Positions 50,457-59,361 are shown, numbered from the stretch's first letter. The stretch: 64,000 bases of DNA from Achromobacter denitrificans NBRC 15125 (GCF_001571365.1 NZ_BCTQ01000009.1:1-64000); one strand, 5' to 3'. Made by a program: numbers and translations. The notes: a model not told the origin generated them from the letters alone.

Positions 50457-52820
50457 ATGCTTTCCCTGAGGTTTCCGGCCGCCTGCGTCATCGCAGCCGC
50501 CGCCTGCACCGCCCATGCCCAGGCGCTGCGCCAATACGATTTGCCCGCGGGCCGGCTGGATGTGGCGCTGACCCAGATCGCGCGCATCGCGGGCGCGGTG
50601 ATCTCGTTTCGGGCGGATCTGGTGGCGGGCAAGTCCGCGCCGGCCGTCTCCGGCCAGTTGTCCCTGGAAGAGGCCACCGCCCGCGCGCTGGCCGGCAGCG
50701 GGCTGGAGTTGCGGCGCACGCCGGATGGCAGCCTGACGGTGGCGCCGGCCAGCACGACCACGCTGGCGCCGGTGACGGTGGAAGCGGCCACGCTGGGCGT
50801 GACGGAAGGCACCCATTCCTACACCACGCCGGTCATGTCCACGGCCACCAAGTTCGCGCTGTCTCCGCGCGAGACGCCGCAGTCGGTCAGCGTGGTGACG
50901 CGCCAGCAGATCGAGGACCGGGGGTTTCAGTCGCTGGACGATGTGGCCCGCGACGCGACCGGGCTGACCACGCGCCAGATCGGCGGCGGGGAACGCACGC
51001 AGTTCTTCTCTCGCGGTTTCGAGATCAGTTCATTCCTGGCTGACGGGGTGCCGCTGGGCTACGACTACGACACGCAGGGCGTGGCGACGCTGGCCATGTA
51101 CGACCACATCGAGGTGTTGCGCGGCGCGGCCGGCATGATGACCGGGGCCGGCAATCCCTCGGGCACCATCAACCTGGTGCGCAAGCGCGCCACGGCGGCG
51201 CCGCAGTTCTCGGTGACGGCCAGCGCCGGCAGTTGGGACAATTACCGGGGCGAAGTCGACGGCTCGGGCCCGCTGAACGAGGCCGGCACCTTGCGCGCCC
51301 GGGGCGTGGTGGCCTATCAGGATTCGAATACCTTCAAGAAGGCCTACGAGCACCAGCGCCAGCTCTTCTACGGCACCATCGAAGCCGATCTCACGGCCAA
51401 CACCACGCTCAGCATCGGCGGTTACTACAACCGGGAAGACAACCCGGGCGCGGACTGGAATGGGCTGCCGACGCGCCGGGACGGCAGCTTCTATGACTTC
51501 AATCGTTCGATCCGCTTGTCGCCGGACTGGGCTTATTGGAACAAGGAAAACACCAGCTTCTTCGCCGAGCTCGACCACCGTTTCGAGAACGGCTGGTCCG
51601 GCAAGCTGACCGCCCGCACGCTGCGCGCCAAGATGAACATGCTGGGCAGCTATCTGTACCCCCTGGAAGACTCGACGTTCTTCGGGCAGGGGCTGGGCCA
51701 GTATGCCTATGACAAGACCCAGTACAGCGTGGACGGCTATCTGAGCGGCCCCTTCACGCTGCTGGGGCGCACGCATGAACTGGTGCTGGGCGGCAGCTTC
51801 CTGAAGAACAAGGACGACGACGGCCCCGGCGGCTGGCCCTTGGACTACAACATGACGGTCGACCCGGAACACTGGGACTCCAGCGCCGTGGCGAAGCCCG
51901 CGTTCGTCTACCCCTGGTCGCGCAAGGGATACCAGCGCCAGATGAGCGGCTACGCCACCACCCGCCTGAGCCTCGCCGATCCGCTGACGCTGATGCTGGG
52001 CGCCCGGCTGGACTGGTATGAATACGACATGACGCTGAAGTCCGGCGACTACGTCAGCCCGCCCGCGGACTATAAGGTCAAGCACGAGCTGACGCCCTAC
52101 GCGGGCCTGATCTACGACCTGGACCGCCAGCATTCCGTCTACACCAGCTGGACCAGCGTGTTCCAGCCGCAGAGCAGCCAGTCAACCAGCGGCGCGCCGC
52201 TGGACCCGGTCATCGGCACCAATCTGGAAGCGGGGATCAAGGGGGAGTACTACGACGGCCGGCTCAACGCCAGCGCGGCGGTGTTCCAGATCCGCCAACG
52301 CAACCGTCCGGTTGCGCTGGCCACGTCCGCGTGCGGCCCGGGGGTGATCGAATGCTATGCGCCGTCGGGCAAGGTGCAAAGCCGGGGGGTGGAGTTCGAA
52401 GTGGCGGGCGCGATCACGCCGGGCTGGCAGGTGTCGGCCGGCTATACGTACAACCAGTCCAAGTACCTGGAGGATTCGGGCAGCCTGCGGGCGGGCGCGG
52501 CCTACGACACGCAAACCCCGCGCCATCTGTTCAAGCTCTCGACCATGTACACCTTGCCGGGCGCGCTGAATGCGTGGCGCGTGGGCGGGGCGGTGCGCGT
52601 GCAGAGCGCGATCAGCTTGCCCGCCTACAACGTGCGCCAGCCCGGCTACAGCGTGTGGGATGCGGTGGTGGCGTATCGGGCATCGCCGAATCTGGATCTG
52701 CGCTTGAACGTGTACAACCTGTTCGACAAGTATTACTACCAAGCGATAGGCAGCAACCAGGACAATAATCACTTCGGCGCGCCGCGGTCGTTTTTGTTGA
52801 CGGCGAAGTACGCGTTTTAG
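50457..52820 (+). CDS. TonB-dependent siderophore receptor with STN signalling domain
   Basis: A 787-aa outer-membrane receptor. The signal peptide (MLSLRFPAACVIAAAACTAHAQ) is cut at about residue 22. An STN domain (YDLPAGRLDVALTQIARIAG, about 26-88), a plug with ETPQSVSVVTRQQIED and a barrel ending in SFLLTAKYAF follow. The ATG at 50457 follows CGGAG; the frame is open from 50400. It is the transported-ligand sensor for the third cassette. It differs from the other two in sequence, so it probably takes a different siderophore. Confidence 0.92.
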   Translation: MLSLRFPAACVIAAAACTAHAQALRQYDLPAGRLDVALTQIARIAGAVISFRADLVAGKSAPAVSGQLSLEEATARALAGSGLELRRTPDGSLTVAPASTTTLAPVTVEAATLGVTEGTHSYTTPVMSTATKFALSPRETPQSVSVVTRQQIEDRGFQSLDDVARDATGLTTRQIGGGERTQFFSRGFEISSFLADGVPLGYDYDTQGVATLAMYDHIEVLRGAAGMMTGAGNPSGTINLVRKRATAAPQFSVTASAGSWDNYRGEVDGSGPLNEAGTLRARGVVAYQDSNTFKKAYEHQRQLFYGTIEADLTANTTLSIGGYYNREDNPGADWNGLPTRRDGSFYDFNRSIRLSPDWAYWNKENTSFFAELDHRFENGWSGKLTARTLRAKMNMLGSYLYPLEDSTFFGQGLGQYAYDKTQYSVDGYLSGPFTLLGRTHELVLGGSFLKNKDDDGPGGWPLDYNMTVDPEHWDSSAVAKPAFVYPWSRKGYQRQMSGYATTRLSLADPLTLMLGARLDWYEYDMTLKSGDYVSPPADYKVKHELTPYAGLIYDLDRQHSVYTSWTSVFQPQSSQSTSGAPLDPVIGTNLEAGIKGEYYDGRLNASAAVFQIRQRNRPVALATSACGPGVIECYAPSGKVQSRGVEFEVAGAITPGWQVSAGYTYNQSKYLEDSGSLRAGAAYDTQTPRHLFKLSTMYTLPGALNAWRVGGAVRVQSAISLPAYNVRQPGYSVWDAVVAYRASPNLDLRLNVYNLFDKYYYQAIGSNQDNNHFGAPRSFLLTAKYAF

Positions 52821-52868
52821 GGACTGGGGGCGATGCCGACATCCCGGGCTGCCGAATGATTGGATCGA

Positions 52869-52955
52869 AATCAGCTCATAATCAGACCATTTCAGCTCAC
52901 TAAAGCCCATATATGGCTTATTTCATGAGCTGATTGCTGCTAAATTGAGCTGATT
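52869..52955. promoter_or_regulatory. Operator array upstream of the Fic gene
   Basis: Four copies of an 8-bp word occur in 87 bp: TCAGCTCA at 52871-52878 and 52892-52899, and its complement TGAGCTGA at 52926-52933 and 52946-52953. They form nested dyads. A central AAGCC-N7-GGCTT dyad lies at 52903-52919. The array is 21 bp from the Fic start codon, and the Fic protein has an N-terminal winged helix, so self-regulation is likely. Confidence 0.65.
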
Positions 52956-52975
52956 CGACCTGGCTTGGGCACATC

Positions 52976-54346
52976 ATGACCGTCCCCGAAGACATACTCC
53001 AGATGCTCCGCACCCGACAGCGGGAAGCGCGTCCGTGGCTCAGTTCCAGCGAACTGGCCAACGGAATCGACACAAGCTGGTCCACGGTGAAGCGCCAACT
53101 GGACGTCTTGCTCAAAACCGGCATGGTGCAACGCCTTGGGCGCGGCCGGGCTACACGCTACCGGATCGCGGACCCAACGTCCGCCTGGGCGCTCCCGGCA
53201 GCCGGCATCGCCACACGGCTGGCTGAGCCGGCGCCAGACGCCAGCGGAATGATCTGGTCCGAACCCGGGCAAGCGCTGCTGGCCCACCTACGGCAGCCGT
53301 TGGCGTCACGCGCGCCGGTCGGCTACCAGCGCAGCTTCGTGGACGAATACGTGCCGAACCACAGTTCCCTGCTGCCTCCCGCCTTGGCCCAGAGCCTGGC
53401 CGAGGAGGGCCGCATGCAGGGCCAGCAGCCTGCCGGCACCTACGCGCGCCGCGTGCTGGAGCCGTTGCTGCTCGACCTGTCCTGGTCGTCCTCGCGGCTG
53501 GAAGGCAACCGGTATTCGCTGCTGGCCACGCAAGAACTCTTCCAGCGCGGCACGGCGGGCAATGATCTGGACGCCGTGATGCTGCTCAACCACAAGGCCG
53601 CCATTGAGTTCATGGTCGACGCGGTGCCCGTGTATGGCCTGGCGTCCGCCATCGTCGGCAACCTGCACGCGATCCTGATGCAGGACCTGTTGGCCGACGC
53701 CGAAAGCCTGGGCCGCATCCGCCAGACCGTAGTCAACATCCGCGACACGACCTACCTGCCCATCCAGGCGCCCTTGCTGCTGCGGGAAATGTTCGACCGC
53801 ATCGTTGAAAAGGCGCGGCTGATCAAGAACCCCGTGGAAGCGGCGTTCTTTCTCTGGGTGAACCTTGCCTACTTACAACCTTTCGAAGACGGCAACAAGC
53901 GTACCAGTCGCCTGTCAGCCAATATCCCGCTGATGCTCTACAACTGCGCGCCGCTGTCCTTCCTGGACGTGGACGCGCAGGATTATGCCTACGCCATGAT
54001 GGGCGTCTACGAACGCTGCGACGTGGCGCTGGCGGCGGACCTGTTCATCTGGGTCTATCGGCGCTCGATTCGTAAGTACGCCATTCAACTCGACGCGGCG
54101 GGCGTGCCGGACCCCGTGCGGCTGCGGTTCCGCGAAAAGCTGAACGAAGCGATCGGCCGGGTGGTGCGTGCGCGGCAGACCGCCGATGCTGCGCTGGCGG
54201 CGCTGGCCTTGTCTGAAGACGATGCGCGCGTGTTTCGTCCGATGTTGGCGGAGGAGTTGCGGGTGCTGAATCTGTACAACTGCGCGCGGTATCGGTTGGC
54301 GATGGACCAAGTGCAGGAATGGATCGAGGCGGGGCGGCCGCAGTAG
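52976..54346 (+). CDS. Fic-fold protein with N-terminal winged helix, altered active site
   Basis: A 456-aa protein. A winged helix-turn-helix domain is at about residues 1-65 (SSELANGIDTSWSTVKRQLD). The inhibitory helix motif SxxxEGN lies at 171-178 (SSSRLEGN), and the Fic core has QPFEDGNKRTSR at 301-312. The usual HPFxDGNGR has His as the catalytic base; here it is Gln 301, and the second Gly is Lys 308. Ordinary AMP transfer is therefore unlikely, though related transcriptional-regulator Fic proteins show the same change. An operator array lies upstream. It sits next to the third iron-receptor cassette. Confidence 0.85.
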   Translation: MTVPEDILQMLRTRQREARPWLSSSELANGIDTSWSTVKRQLDVLLKTGMVQRLGRGRATRYRIADPTSAWALPAAGIATRLAEPAPDASGMIWSEPGQALLAHLRQPLASRAPVGYQRSFVDEYVPNHSSLLPPALAQSLAEEGRMQGQQPAGTYARRVLEPLLLDLSWSSSRLEGNRYSLLATQELFQRGTAGNDLDAVMLLNHKAAIEFMVDAVPVYGLASAIVGNLHAILMQDLLADAESLGRIRQTVVNIRDTTYLPIQAPLLLREMFDRIVEKARLIKNPVEAAFFLWVNLAYLQPFEDGNKRTSRLSANIPLMLYNCAPLSFLDVDAQDYAYAMMGVYERCDVALAADLFIWVYRRSIRKYAIQLDAAGVPDPVRLRFREKLNEAIGRVVRARQTADAALAALALSEDDARVFRPMLAEELRVLNLYNCARYRLAMDQVQEWIEAGRPQ

Positions 54347-54379
54347 GCACGCATTTGCGGTGTCAATCACGCGCCCGAT

Positions 54380-54410
54380 TAGCGTTTGCCGAGATTGTCG
54401 AGGCGTAGCA
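54380..54410. repeat. Direct repeat, copy 2 (fragment of an ABC-gene start)
   Basis: The 31 nt match 48805-48835 with two differences, in the same orientation, 5.6 kb apart. Translated on the minus strand it gives LRLDNLGKR and then a stop, so it is a remnant of the 5-prime end of an ABC ATPase gene. Confidence 0.65.
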
Positions 54411-54477
54411 AGCGCGGTCGATTTGGCGCCCGCGTAGCCCTATGAAGGCATCAGGACGGGCGCTTCCCACAGACCGG

Positions 54478-55446
54478 TCAATTGGGCTTCAGATCGATAT
54501 CACGGGCCACTTGCCCCAGCAGGGCATAGTCCGTGCGAGCCCGTTCAGTGGCCTGCTGCGACGTATTCCCCACGATCACCCAGCCCAGTTCCTTGAGCTT
54601 ACGCTGCATCTCGGCATCCTTAAGGCTCGCAACCACCGCCCCCTGTATTTTTTCAACGACCGCGGGCGGCGTGTCCTTGGGCGCAGCCAGACCAAACCAC
54701 CCGGTCGGAACCAGCCCCGTGATGCCCAGCTCCTTCGCCGTGGGCACTTGGGGATAACCGTCGAACCGATAGTCGCTGGTGACGAACAACGCAGTCGTCT
54801 TGCCCGACGTGACGTACGGGATTTGCGAGGCGGCGTTGTCCATCATGGAATCCACGTGCCCGCCCAGGATGTCGTTGACGGCGGGCGCGGCTCCCTTGTA
54901 GCCCAGGATGCTTAGGTTCACCCCAGCCAGCTTGGCAAAAGCCGCTTGCGTCAGGTGCGCCTGGGTGCCGAGCCCGGCGTTCGCCGACGAGAGGCCGCCG
55001 GGTTTCGTGGTGCTTAACGCCTTGAACGCCGCGTAATCCTGCGTCGGGAAATTCTTGCCCACGACAAACACGAACGGGACTTCCACGGCGATCGAGATCT
55101 GCGCCAGGTCCTCGACGGGGTTGTAGCGCAACTTGTAGATGTGCGGATTGACGGCGATGGTGCCGCTTGCGCTGAGCAGCAGCGTATAGCCGTCTGGCGC
55201 GGCGCGCACGACGTGCTCGGTGGCGATCGAGCCGCCCGCGCCGGGTTTGCCGTCGACGATCACGGGCTGCCCCAGGCGCTTGGACATCGCTTCCGCCAGC
55301 AGGCGGGTCATCGTGTCGGACGCCGACCCCGGCGCGTAGGGGTAGATGATCGTGATCGGTTTGGCGGGGTAGGCGTCCGCGGCGTGAGCCGGCGTCAGTC
55401 CCACCGACAGCAGCAATGCGGTGATGGCGGTGCAAAGGCGTGTCAT
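54478..55446 (-). CDS. Bug family tripartite tricarboxylate transporter receptor
   Basis: A 322-aa periplasmic receptor. Its signal peptide (MTRLCTAITALLLSVGLTPAHA) is cut at about residue 22; then come YPAKPITIIYPYAPGSASDTM, IVDGKPGAGGSIATE and YKGAAPAVNDILGG. It is 12 bp downstream of the GAF-protein gene on the same strand, so the two are co-transcribed. Ligand unknown; no transporter genes nearby. It should be controlled by the LysR gene divergent from the GAF gene. Confidence 0.9.
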   Translation of the reverse strand: MTRLCTAITALLLSVGLTPAHAADAYPAKPITIIYPYAPGSASDTMTRLLAEAMSKRLGQPVIVDGKPGAGGSIATEHVVRAAPDGYTLLLSASGTIAVNPHIYKLRYNPVEDLAQISIAVEVPFVFVVGKNFPTQDYAAFKALSTTKPGGLSSANAGLGTQAHLTQAAFAKLAGVNLSILGYKGAAPAVNDILGGHVDSMMDNAASQIPYVTSGKTTALFVTSDYRFDGYPQVPTAKELGITGLVPTGWFGLAAPKDTPPAVVEKIQGAVVASLKDAEMQRKLKELGWVIVGNTSQQATERARTDYALLGQVARDIDLKPN

Positions 55447-55458
55447 CGTTTTCTCTCC

Positions 55459-55980
55459 CTACGGGCGGGTGGTATGAATGATCTTTTGAATGAGGGGAAT
55501 GGCCATCGCGGCGTATCCGCTCAGTTCCGGCAGCATGTCCTGGCGATACCAGCCGGCCTCGTGCAGCAGGTTCAGCGACGCGATGGTCTGGCCGTCCCAT
55601 CGGACCGGCACGTTCACGGCGCTCTCGCAGCCGAGTGAATGGATGAGCTCATGGTCTGGAAATGCGCGCGCGCATTCCGCGCGGTCGATGCAGATCCGCG
55701 CCTTTCCCTCAAGCACGACAGTGGCGTAGAACTCGCTGTTTTCCCGGATGGGCTTGGCGCCGCCTGGCGGGTAGGCCTCGGGCTGGCTTGAGAAATACCG
55801 CCGGCTCTGCTCCGCCTCTCGATCCAGCACCAATACCGTGAACAGCCGATAGCCGATCCGCGCGGCCAGCGCGCGGGCCAGCGCCTGCAGTCCGCATTCG
55901 GGTTGGGGCGCGGCGGCCAGGGCCTTCGCCATGTCGCTTAACGCCCGCGTCTGCGCCATGTTTTCTGTTGCGTTCGTCAC
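55459..55980 (-). CDS. GAF domain protein
   Basis: A 173-aa cytosolic sensor-like protein, almost entirely one GAF domain: RIGYRLFTVLVLDREAEQSRRYF, then FYATVVLEGKARICIDRAE and the C-terminal SLGCESAVNVPVRWDGQTIASLNLLH. GAF domains bind small ligands or cyclic nucleotides; here it may be a catabolic sensor or, by analogy with free methionine sulfoxide reductase-type GAF proteins, a small-molecule enzyme. The GTG at 55980 was chosen; ATG 56028 would overlap the promoter of the LysR gene. It is first in an operon with a Bug receptor. Confidence 0.75.
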   Translation of the reverse strand: MTNATENMAQTRALSDMAKALAAAPQPECGLQALARALAARIGYRLFTVLVLDREAEQSRRYFSSQPEAYPPGGAKPIRENSEFYATVVLEGKARICIDRAECARAFPDHELIHSLGCESAVNVPVRWDGQTIASLNLLHEAGWYRQDMLPELSGYAAMAIPLIQKIIHTTRP

Positions 55981-56036
55981 CGCTTGCCCTCGTCTATCGG
56001 GAAAGGCATTTTGGCTGCCAATGGCCATACGAGGCT

Positions 56037-56075
56037 AATGAATAAACCTGAGAGATCCATTACCATTTCCGCATG
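56037..56075. promoter_or_regulatory. LysR operator, site A
   Basis: AATGAATAAACCTGAG, then TCCATTA after 3 nt, repeats almost exactly at 59325-59361. AATGAA/TCCATT forms an imperfect dyad with a 13-nt centre, as in LysR sites. It lies between the LysR gene (start 56073) and the GAF gene. Confidence 0.7.
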
Positions 56076-57038
56076 GACTCCACCTCGATCGACCCGCCCT
56101 GGACCCGCCGGCTCAAGCTTCGGCACTTGCAGGTGCTGGCCGCCCTGGAAACCGCGCGCAGCGTCACCGGCGCCGCCAAAGCCATGCACATGACGCAGCC
56201 CGCGCTCTCGCACTGGCTGAGCGACATGGAAGACCTGGTCGGCACGCCGTTGTTCCTGCGCGGCCGGTCGCTTGAACTGACGGAAGCCGGACGGGCGCTC
56301 TGGCGCTATGCGTGCCGCGTGCTGGGAGACACCGCGCGCACCGGCGAGGAGATCGAAGCGGTCAAGGGCGGGGTGGCCGGCCATCTGCATATCGGCACCA
56401 TTCTTTCCGCGGCGCCGGTGTTGCTGCCGCGCGCCATCGCCGCGCTGCACCAGCGTTCGCCGAACGTGCAGATCGAACTGGTCGAGGGCTTGCTTGAACC
56501 GCTGATTGAACGCGTGGAACGCCGCGAGATCGATCTCATCATCGGGCCCTTGGACGTGCGCGCCAGCCGCTCCGGCCTGTGCACCGAATGGCTGATGACC
56601 GACGCTTTCAGCGTGGTGGCCCGGCGCGGGCATCCGCTGGCGGAACTGGATGCGCCCTCTTGGGAGGACGCCCAGCGTTATCCGTGGATCCTGCCGCCGC
56701 TGGGCACGCTGTCGCGCGCACGGCTGGATCAGGCCGTGGTGGATGCGGGCATGCCGCCCCCGAAGCCATCCGTCGAGACCAGTTCGCTGGTTGCGCTGTT
56801 GTCGATGCTGCAGGACCGCGATTACATCGCCACCTTGGCCAGTTCCGTCGCGCACATGTACGAACGGCTTGCCCTGATCAGCATCGTGCGCGCGCCGTCC
56901 CGCCTGGAGTTCGGTCCCATCGGCATGTTGTGGGCGGCCGACTCGCCCAGCATCGTGCTGCCGGCCTTGCGTGAAACGCTGCGCCAGGAGGCGCAGCGCA
57001 CCTCCCAGGGCAGCGCCGCCAGCGACGCGGCTACTTGA
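56073..57038 (+). CDS. LysR family transcriptional regulator
   Basis: A 321-aa LysR regulator with the winged helix-turn-helix at about residues 12-70 (LRHLQVLAALETARSVTGAA, TQPALSHWLSDME) and an effector domain with YATLASSV and GMLWAAD-like C-terminal strands. It is divergent from the GAF-Bug operon, and its operator word occurs again before the Bug-creatinase operon, so it probably controls both. Its end overlaps the end of the creatinase-like gene by 8 nt. Confidence 0.9.
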   Translation: MDSTSIDPPWTRRLKLRHLQVLAALETARSVTGAAKAMHMTQPALSHWLSDMEDLVGTPLFLRGRSLELTEAGRALWRYACRVLGDTARTGEEIEAVKGGVAGHLHIGTILSAAPVLLPRAIAALHQRSPNVQIELVEGLLEPLIERVERREIDLIIGPLDVRASRSGLCTEWLMTDAFSVVARRGHPLAELDAPSWEDAQRYPWILPPLGTLSRARLDQAVVDAGMPPPKPSVETSSLVALLSMLQDRDYIATLASSVAHMYERLALISIVRAPSRLEFGPIGMLWAADSPSIVLPALRETLRQEAQRTSQGSAASDAAT

Positions 57039-58221
57039 CGGTGGCGTACTCCAGCGTCTTGGGCGTGTGGGTCAGCACGCGTGGCGTGCTCCCGACCACG
57101 ACCGTGTCGTCCAGACGGAAGCCGCCGATACCGTAGGCGTAGATGCCCGGCTCGGCCGAATACACCTCGTTGTCCAGCAAGGGGCGTTGGTTGAAGGCCA
57201 TGTCTTCCGGGTACTCGTGGTGAATGATGCCCACGGCATGCCCGGTGCGATGGCGGATGAAGTCCGCGTACCCGGCCTTCTCGATCTCGGCCTGCGCGGC
57301 CGCGTCGATCGCGCAGACGGGGTTGCCCGTGCGCGCGGCGGCGATGGCCGCCTCGTTGGCCGCCTTGGCCGCGGACCACAGCCGCGCCTGCTCGGCCGAG
57401 GGCGTGCCGCAGAACCAGGTGCGCTCGTTCTCGATCGTCAGGCCGTTCAAGCGCGGAATGACGATGTTCACCAGCACGTCGCCTTCCTGGATCCGCGCGC
57501 CGCATGACGCGCCATCGCCATGCGGCGAGGCTGACGCGGGGCCGCTCAGGGTCCAGCAGCGGATCACCTCGAAGTGCTCGCCCGGAAAGCGCTCGGCGGC
57601 CTCCTGCACGAACAGCGACGCCATGGCGAAGTCCAGTTCCTGCACCAGCCGGCCGGGCCGGATGTTCTCGCGGTAGCGGTCCTGAATCCAATCGGAGATG
57701 GACGCGGCGGCCGCCATCACGGCAAGCTCTTCGTCATGCTTCTGCCAACGCAGGGCGCGGCACTCGGGTGTGGCGTTGCGCAGGACGACGTCGGGCAGGA
57801 AGCGCGCCAACTGCGCCAGCACCGGGCTGCCGCCTTCAACAGCGATGCGCGACCGCGCCAGGCCTGCCGCCTTCAACCTGGCCGCCAGCACCTCGGGCAA
57901 TTGGGTAATCAACGGCAGCCGGTTCTGCACGCGCGGATGCTCGGCGTAGTAGCTGATGTCGGTGATCCAGACCTTGCCCTGTTCCTGCGAGAACTGCATG
58001 TGATGCGTGGACAGCTCGTTCATCACCAGGAAGGGCGTGCCGTTGCGGGGCACGACGGCAAAGATCGGCCGTTCCCAGGGCAACACGTCGGTGTGGAAAT
58101 TGGTGGCGAACTGGAAGAAGTCCGCCGACGTGAAGATGACGGCATCGACCGCCAGCTCGTCCATCATGGACGTCATCTTGTCGAACCGGTATTGCCAGAC
58201 AGCCTGGGTGAGTTTGGGCAT
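57031..58221 (-). CDS. M24-fold hydrolase, creatinase-like
   Basis: A 396-aa pita-bread-fold protein with a creatinase N-domain and an M24 C-domain. In the catalytic domain the usual metal Asp pair is missing: the first segment reads VNIVIPRLNG (about 251-260) and the second is NERTWFCG (265-272). The His-bearing loop HRTGHAVG (324-331), HHEYPED and AEPGIY (357-362) remain. This pattern is that of metal-free creatinase and ectoine-hydrolase-type enzymes, not aminopeptidase P. It is 22 bp downstream of a Bug receptor on the same strand and likely acts on that receptor's ligand. Confidence 0.82.
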   Translation of the reverse strand: MPKLTQAVWQYRFDKMTSMMDELAVDAVIFTSADFFQFATNFHTDVLPWERPIFAVVPRNGTPFLVMNELSTHHMQFSQEQGKVWITDISYYAEHPRVQNRLPLITQLPEVLAARLKAAGLARSRIAVEGGSPVLAQLARFLPDVVLRNATPECRALRWQKHDEELAVMAAAASISDWIQDRYRENIRPGRLVQELDFAMASLFVQEAAERFPGEHFEVIRCWTLSGPASASPHGDGASCGARIQEGDVLVNIVIPRLNGLTIENERTWFCGTPSAEQARLWSAAKAANEAAIAAARTGNPVCAIDAAAQAEIEKAGYADFIRHRTGHAVGIIHHEYPEDMAFNQRPLLDNEVYSAEPGIYAYGIGGFRLDDTVVVGSTPRVLTHTPKTLEYATVK

Positions 58222-58243
58222 GGTGTGTCCTTTGTCGTGGTGT

Positions 58244-59233
58244 TCAGTCGTTGCTCAAGCCCAGCTGGCGAATCAGCGGGCCCCAGGTGGCGCTATCGCG
58301 CGCGGTCCATTCGGCCACGGTCTCGGGTGACGAGGGCAGGGGCTCAAGCTGAAGCTCCTGCAAGCGCGCCTTGACCGCGGGATCGTCGAAGAAGCGCCGG
58401 GTCTCGGCGTTGAGGCGCGCAATGGCCTGCGGCGGCGTGCCCTTGGGCGCCACCAGCGCATACCAGCCCGGCATCGGAAAATCCTTGAAGCCCAGTTCGG
58501 CCAGCGTGGGCACGTCCGGCACGCTTGCCGCGCGCTTGTTGCCCACCACGGCCAACGGCACCACCTTGCCCGCGTTGGCCTGCACGGCGCCCGTGTTCAG
58601 CACGTCGGCCATCACCTGGGTCTGGTTGGCCATCACGCTGGTCAACCCGGCGGCCGCGCCGTTGTACGGGACATGCATGAGTTTCATGCCCGTCCTCTGC
58701 GCCAGCATCTCCACGACCAGATGGGTGGAATTGCCCTTGCCCGCCGATGCGAAATTCAGCGACTCGGGCTCGGCCTTGGCGCGGGCGACCAGTTCGTCCA
58801 ACGACCGGATTCCCGTCTGCGTACCGGCGACCAGCAAGAAGGGCGTATTCACCAAGAGGCTGACGCCGTCGAAATCCCGCGCCGGCTCATACGGCATGTT
58901 CTTGTACATATGCGGGTTGAAGGCCAGGTACGACACCCCGCTGACCAGCACCGTGTACCCGTCGGCCGGCTGCTTGGCGACGTAGCTGGATGCCAGGATG
59001 CCGTTGGCGCCCGGCCGGTTCTCAACGACCACCGGCGTCTTGAGCTGCCGTGCCAGGTAGTCCGCCCACAAGCGGCCGATCACATCCGTGCCGCCGCCGG
59101 CGGCCTGCGGCACGACCAGCTTGATGGGCTTGTCCGGATAGTCGGCGGCGGCGTCTGCGCTGACGCCTGCGAAAAGCAAGAGCGCGATCCCTGCTACTGC
59201 GCAGCGGGCGCGTCCCGGTATTGTCCCCAACAT
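58244..59233 (-). CDS. Bug family tripartite tricarboxylate transporter receptor
   Basis: A 329-aa periplasmic receptor. Its signal peptide ends near DAAA (about residue 28); then come YPDKPIKLVVPQAAGGGTDVI, VVENRPGANGILASSY and VPYNGAAAGLTSVMANQ. The ATG at 59233 was chosen; an upstream ATG at 59251 and further frame to 59326 run into the operator. It forms an operon with the creatinase-like gene and has LysR site B 92 bp upstream. Confidence 0.9.
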   Translation of the reverse strand: MLGTIPGRARCAVAGIALLLFAGVSADAAADYPDKPIKLVVPQAAGGGTDVIGRLWADYLARQLKTPVVVENRPGANGILASSYVAKQPADGYTVLVSGVSYLAFNPHMYKNMPYEPARDFDGVSLLVNTPFLLVAGTQTGIRSLDELVARAKAEPESLNFASAGKGNSTHLVVEMLAQRTGMKLMHVPYNGAAAGLTSVMANQTQVMADVLNTGAVQANAGKVVPLAVVGNKRAASVPDVPTLAELGFKDFPMPGWYALVAPKGTPPQAIARLNAETRRFFDDPAVKARLQELQLEPLPSSPETVAEWTARDSATWGPLIRQLGLSND

Positions 59234-59324
59234 GTCATCCCCATGAATCATCAACTGCGTCGCGACTGGACGGCGGCTTTTGAAGCCTGCGAGAGGATTA
59301 TGGGGAGATCGGGCATGTCCGCCC

Positions 59325-59361
59325 AATGAATAAACCTGAGGTTTCCATTAGCATTTTGGCA
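59325..59361. promoter_or_regulatory. LysR operator, site B
   Basis: AATGAATAAACCTGAG (identical 16 nt to site A) followed by TCCATTA and CATTT. It lies upstream of the minus-strand Bug receptor gene. Positions 59377-59390 add a copy of the AGTCAGACTACA word. Nothing else is seen to 59518. Confidence 0.68.
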
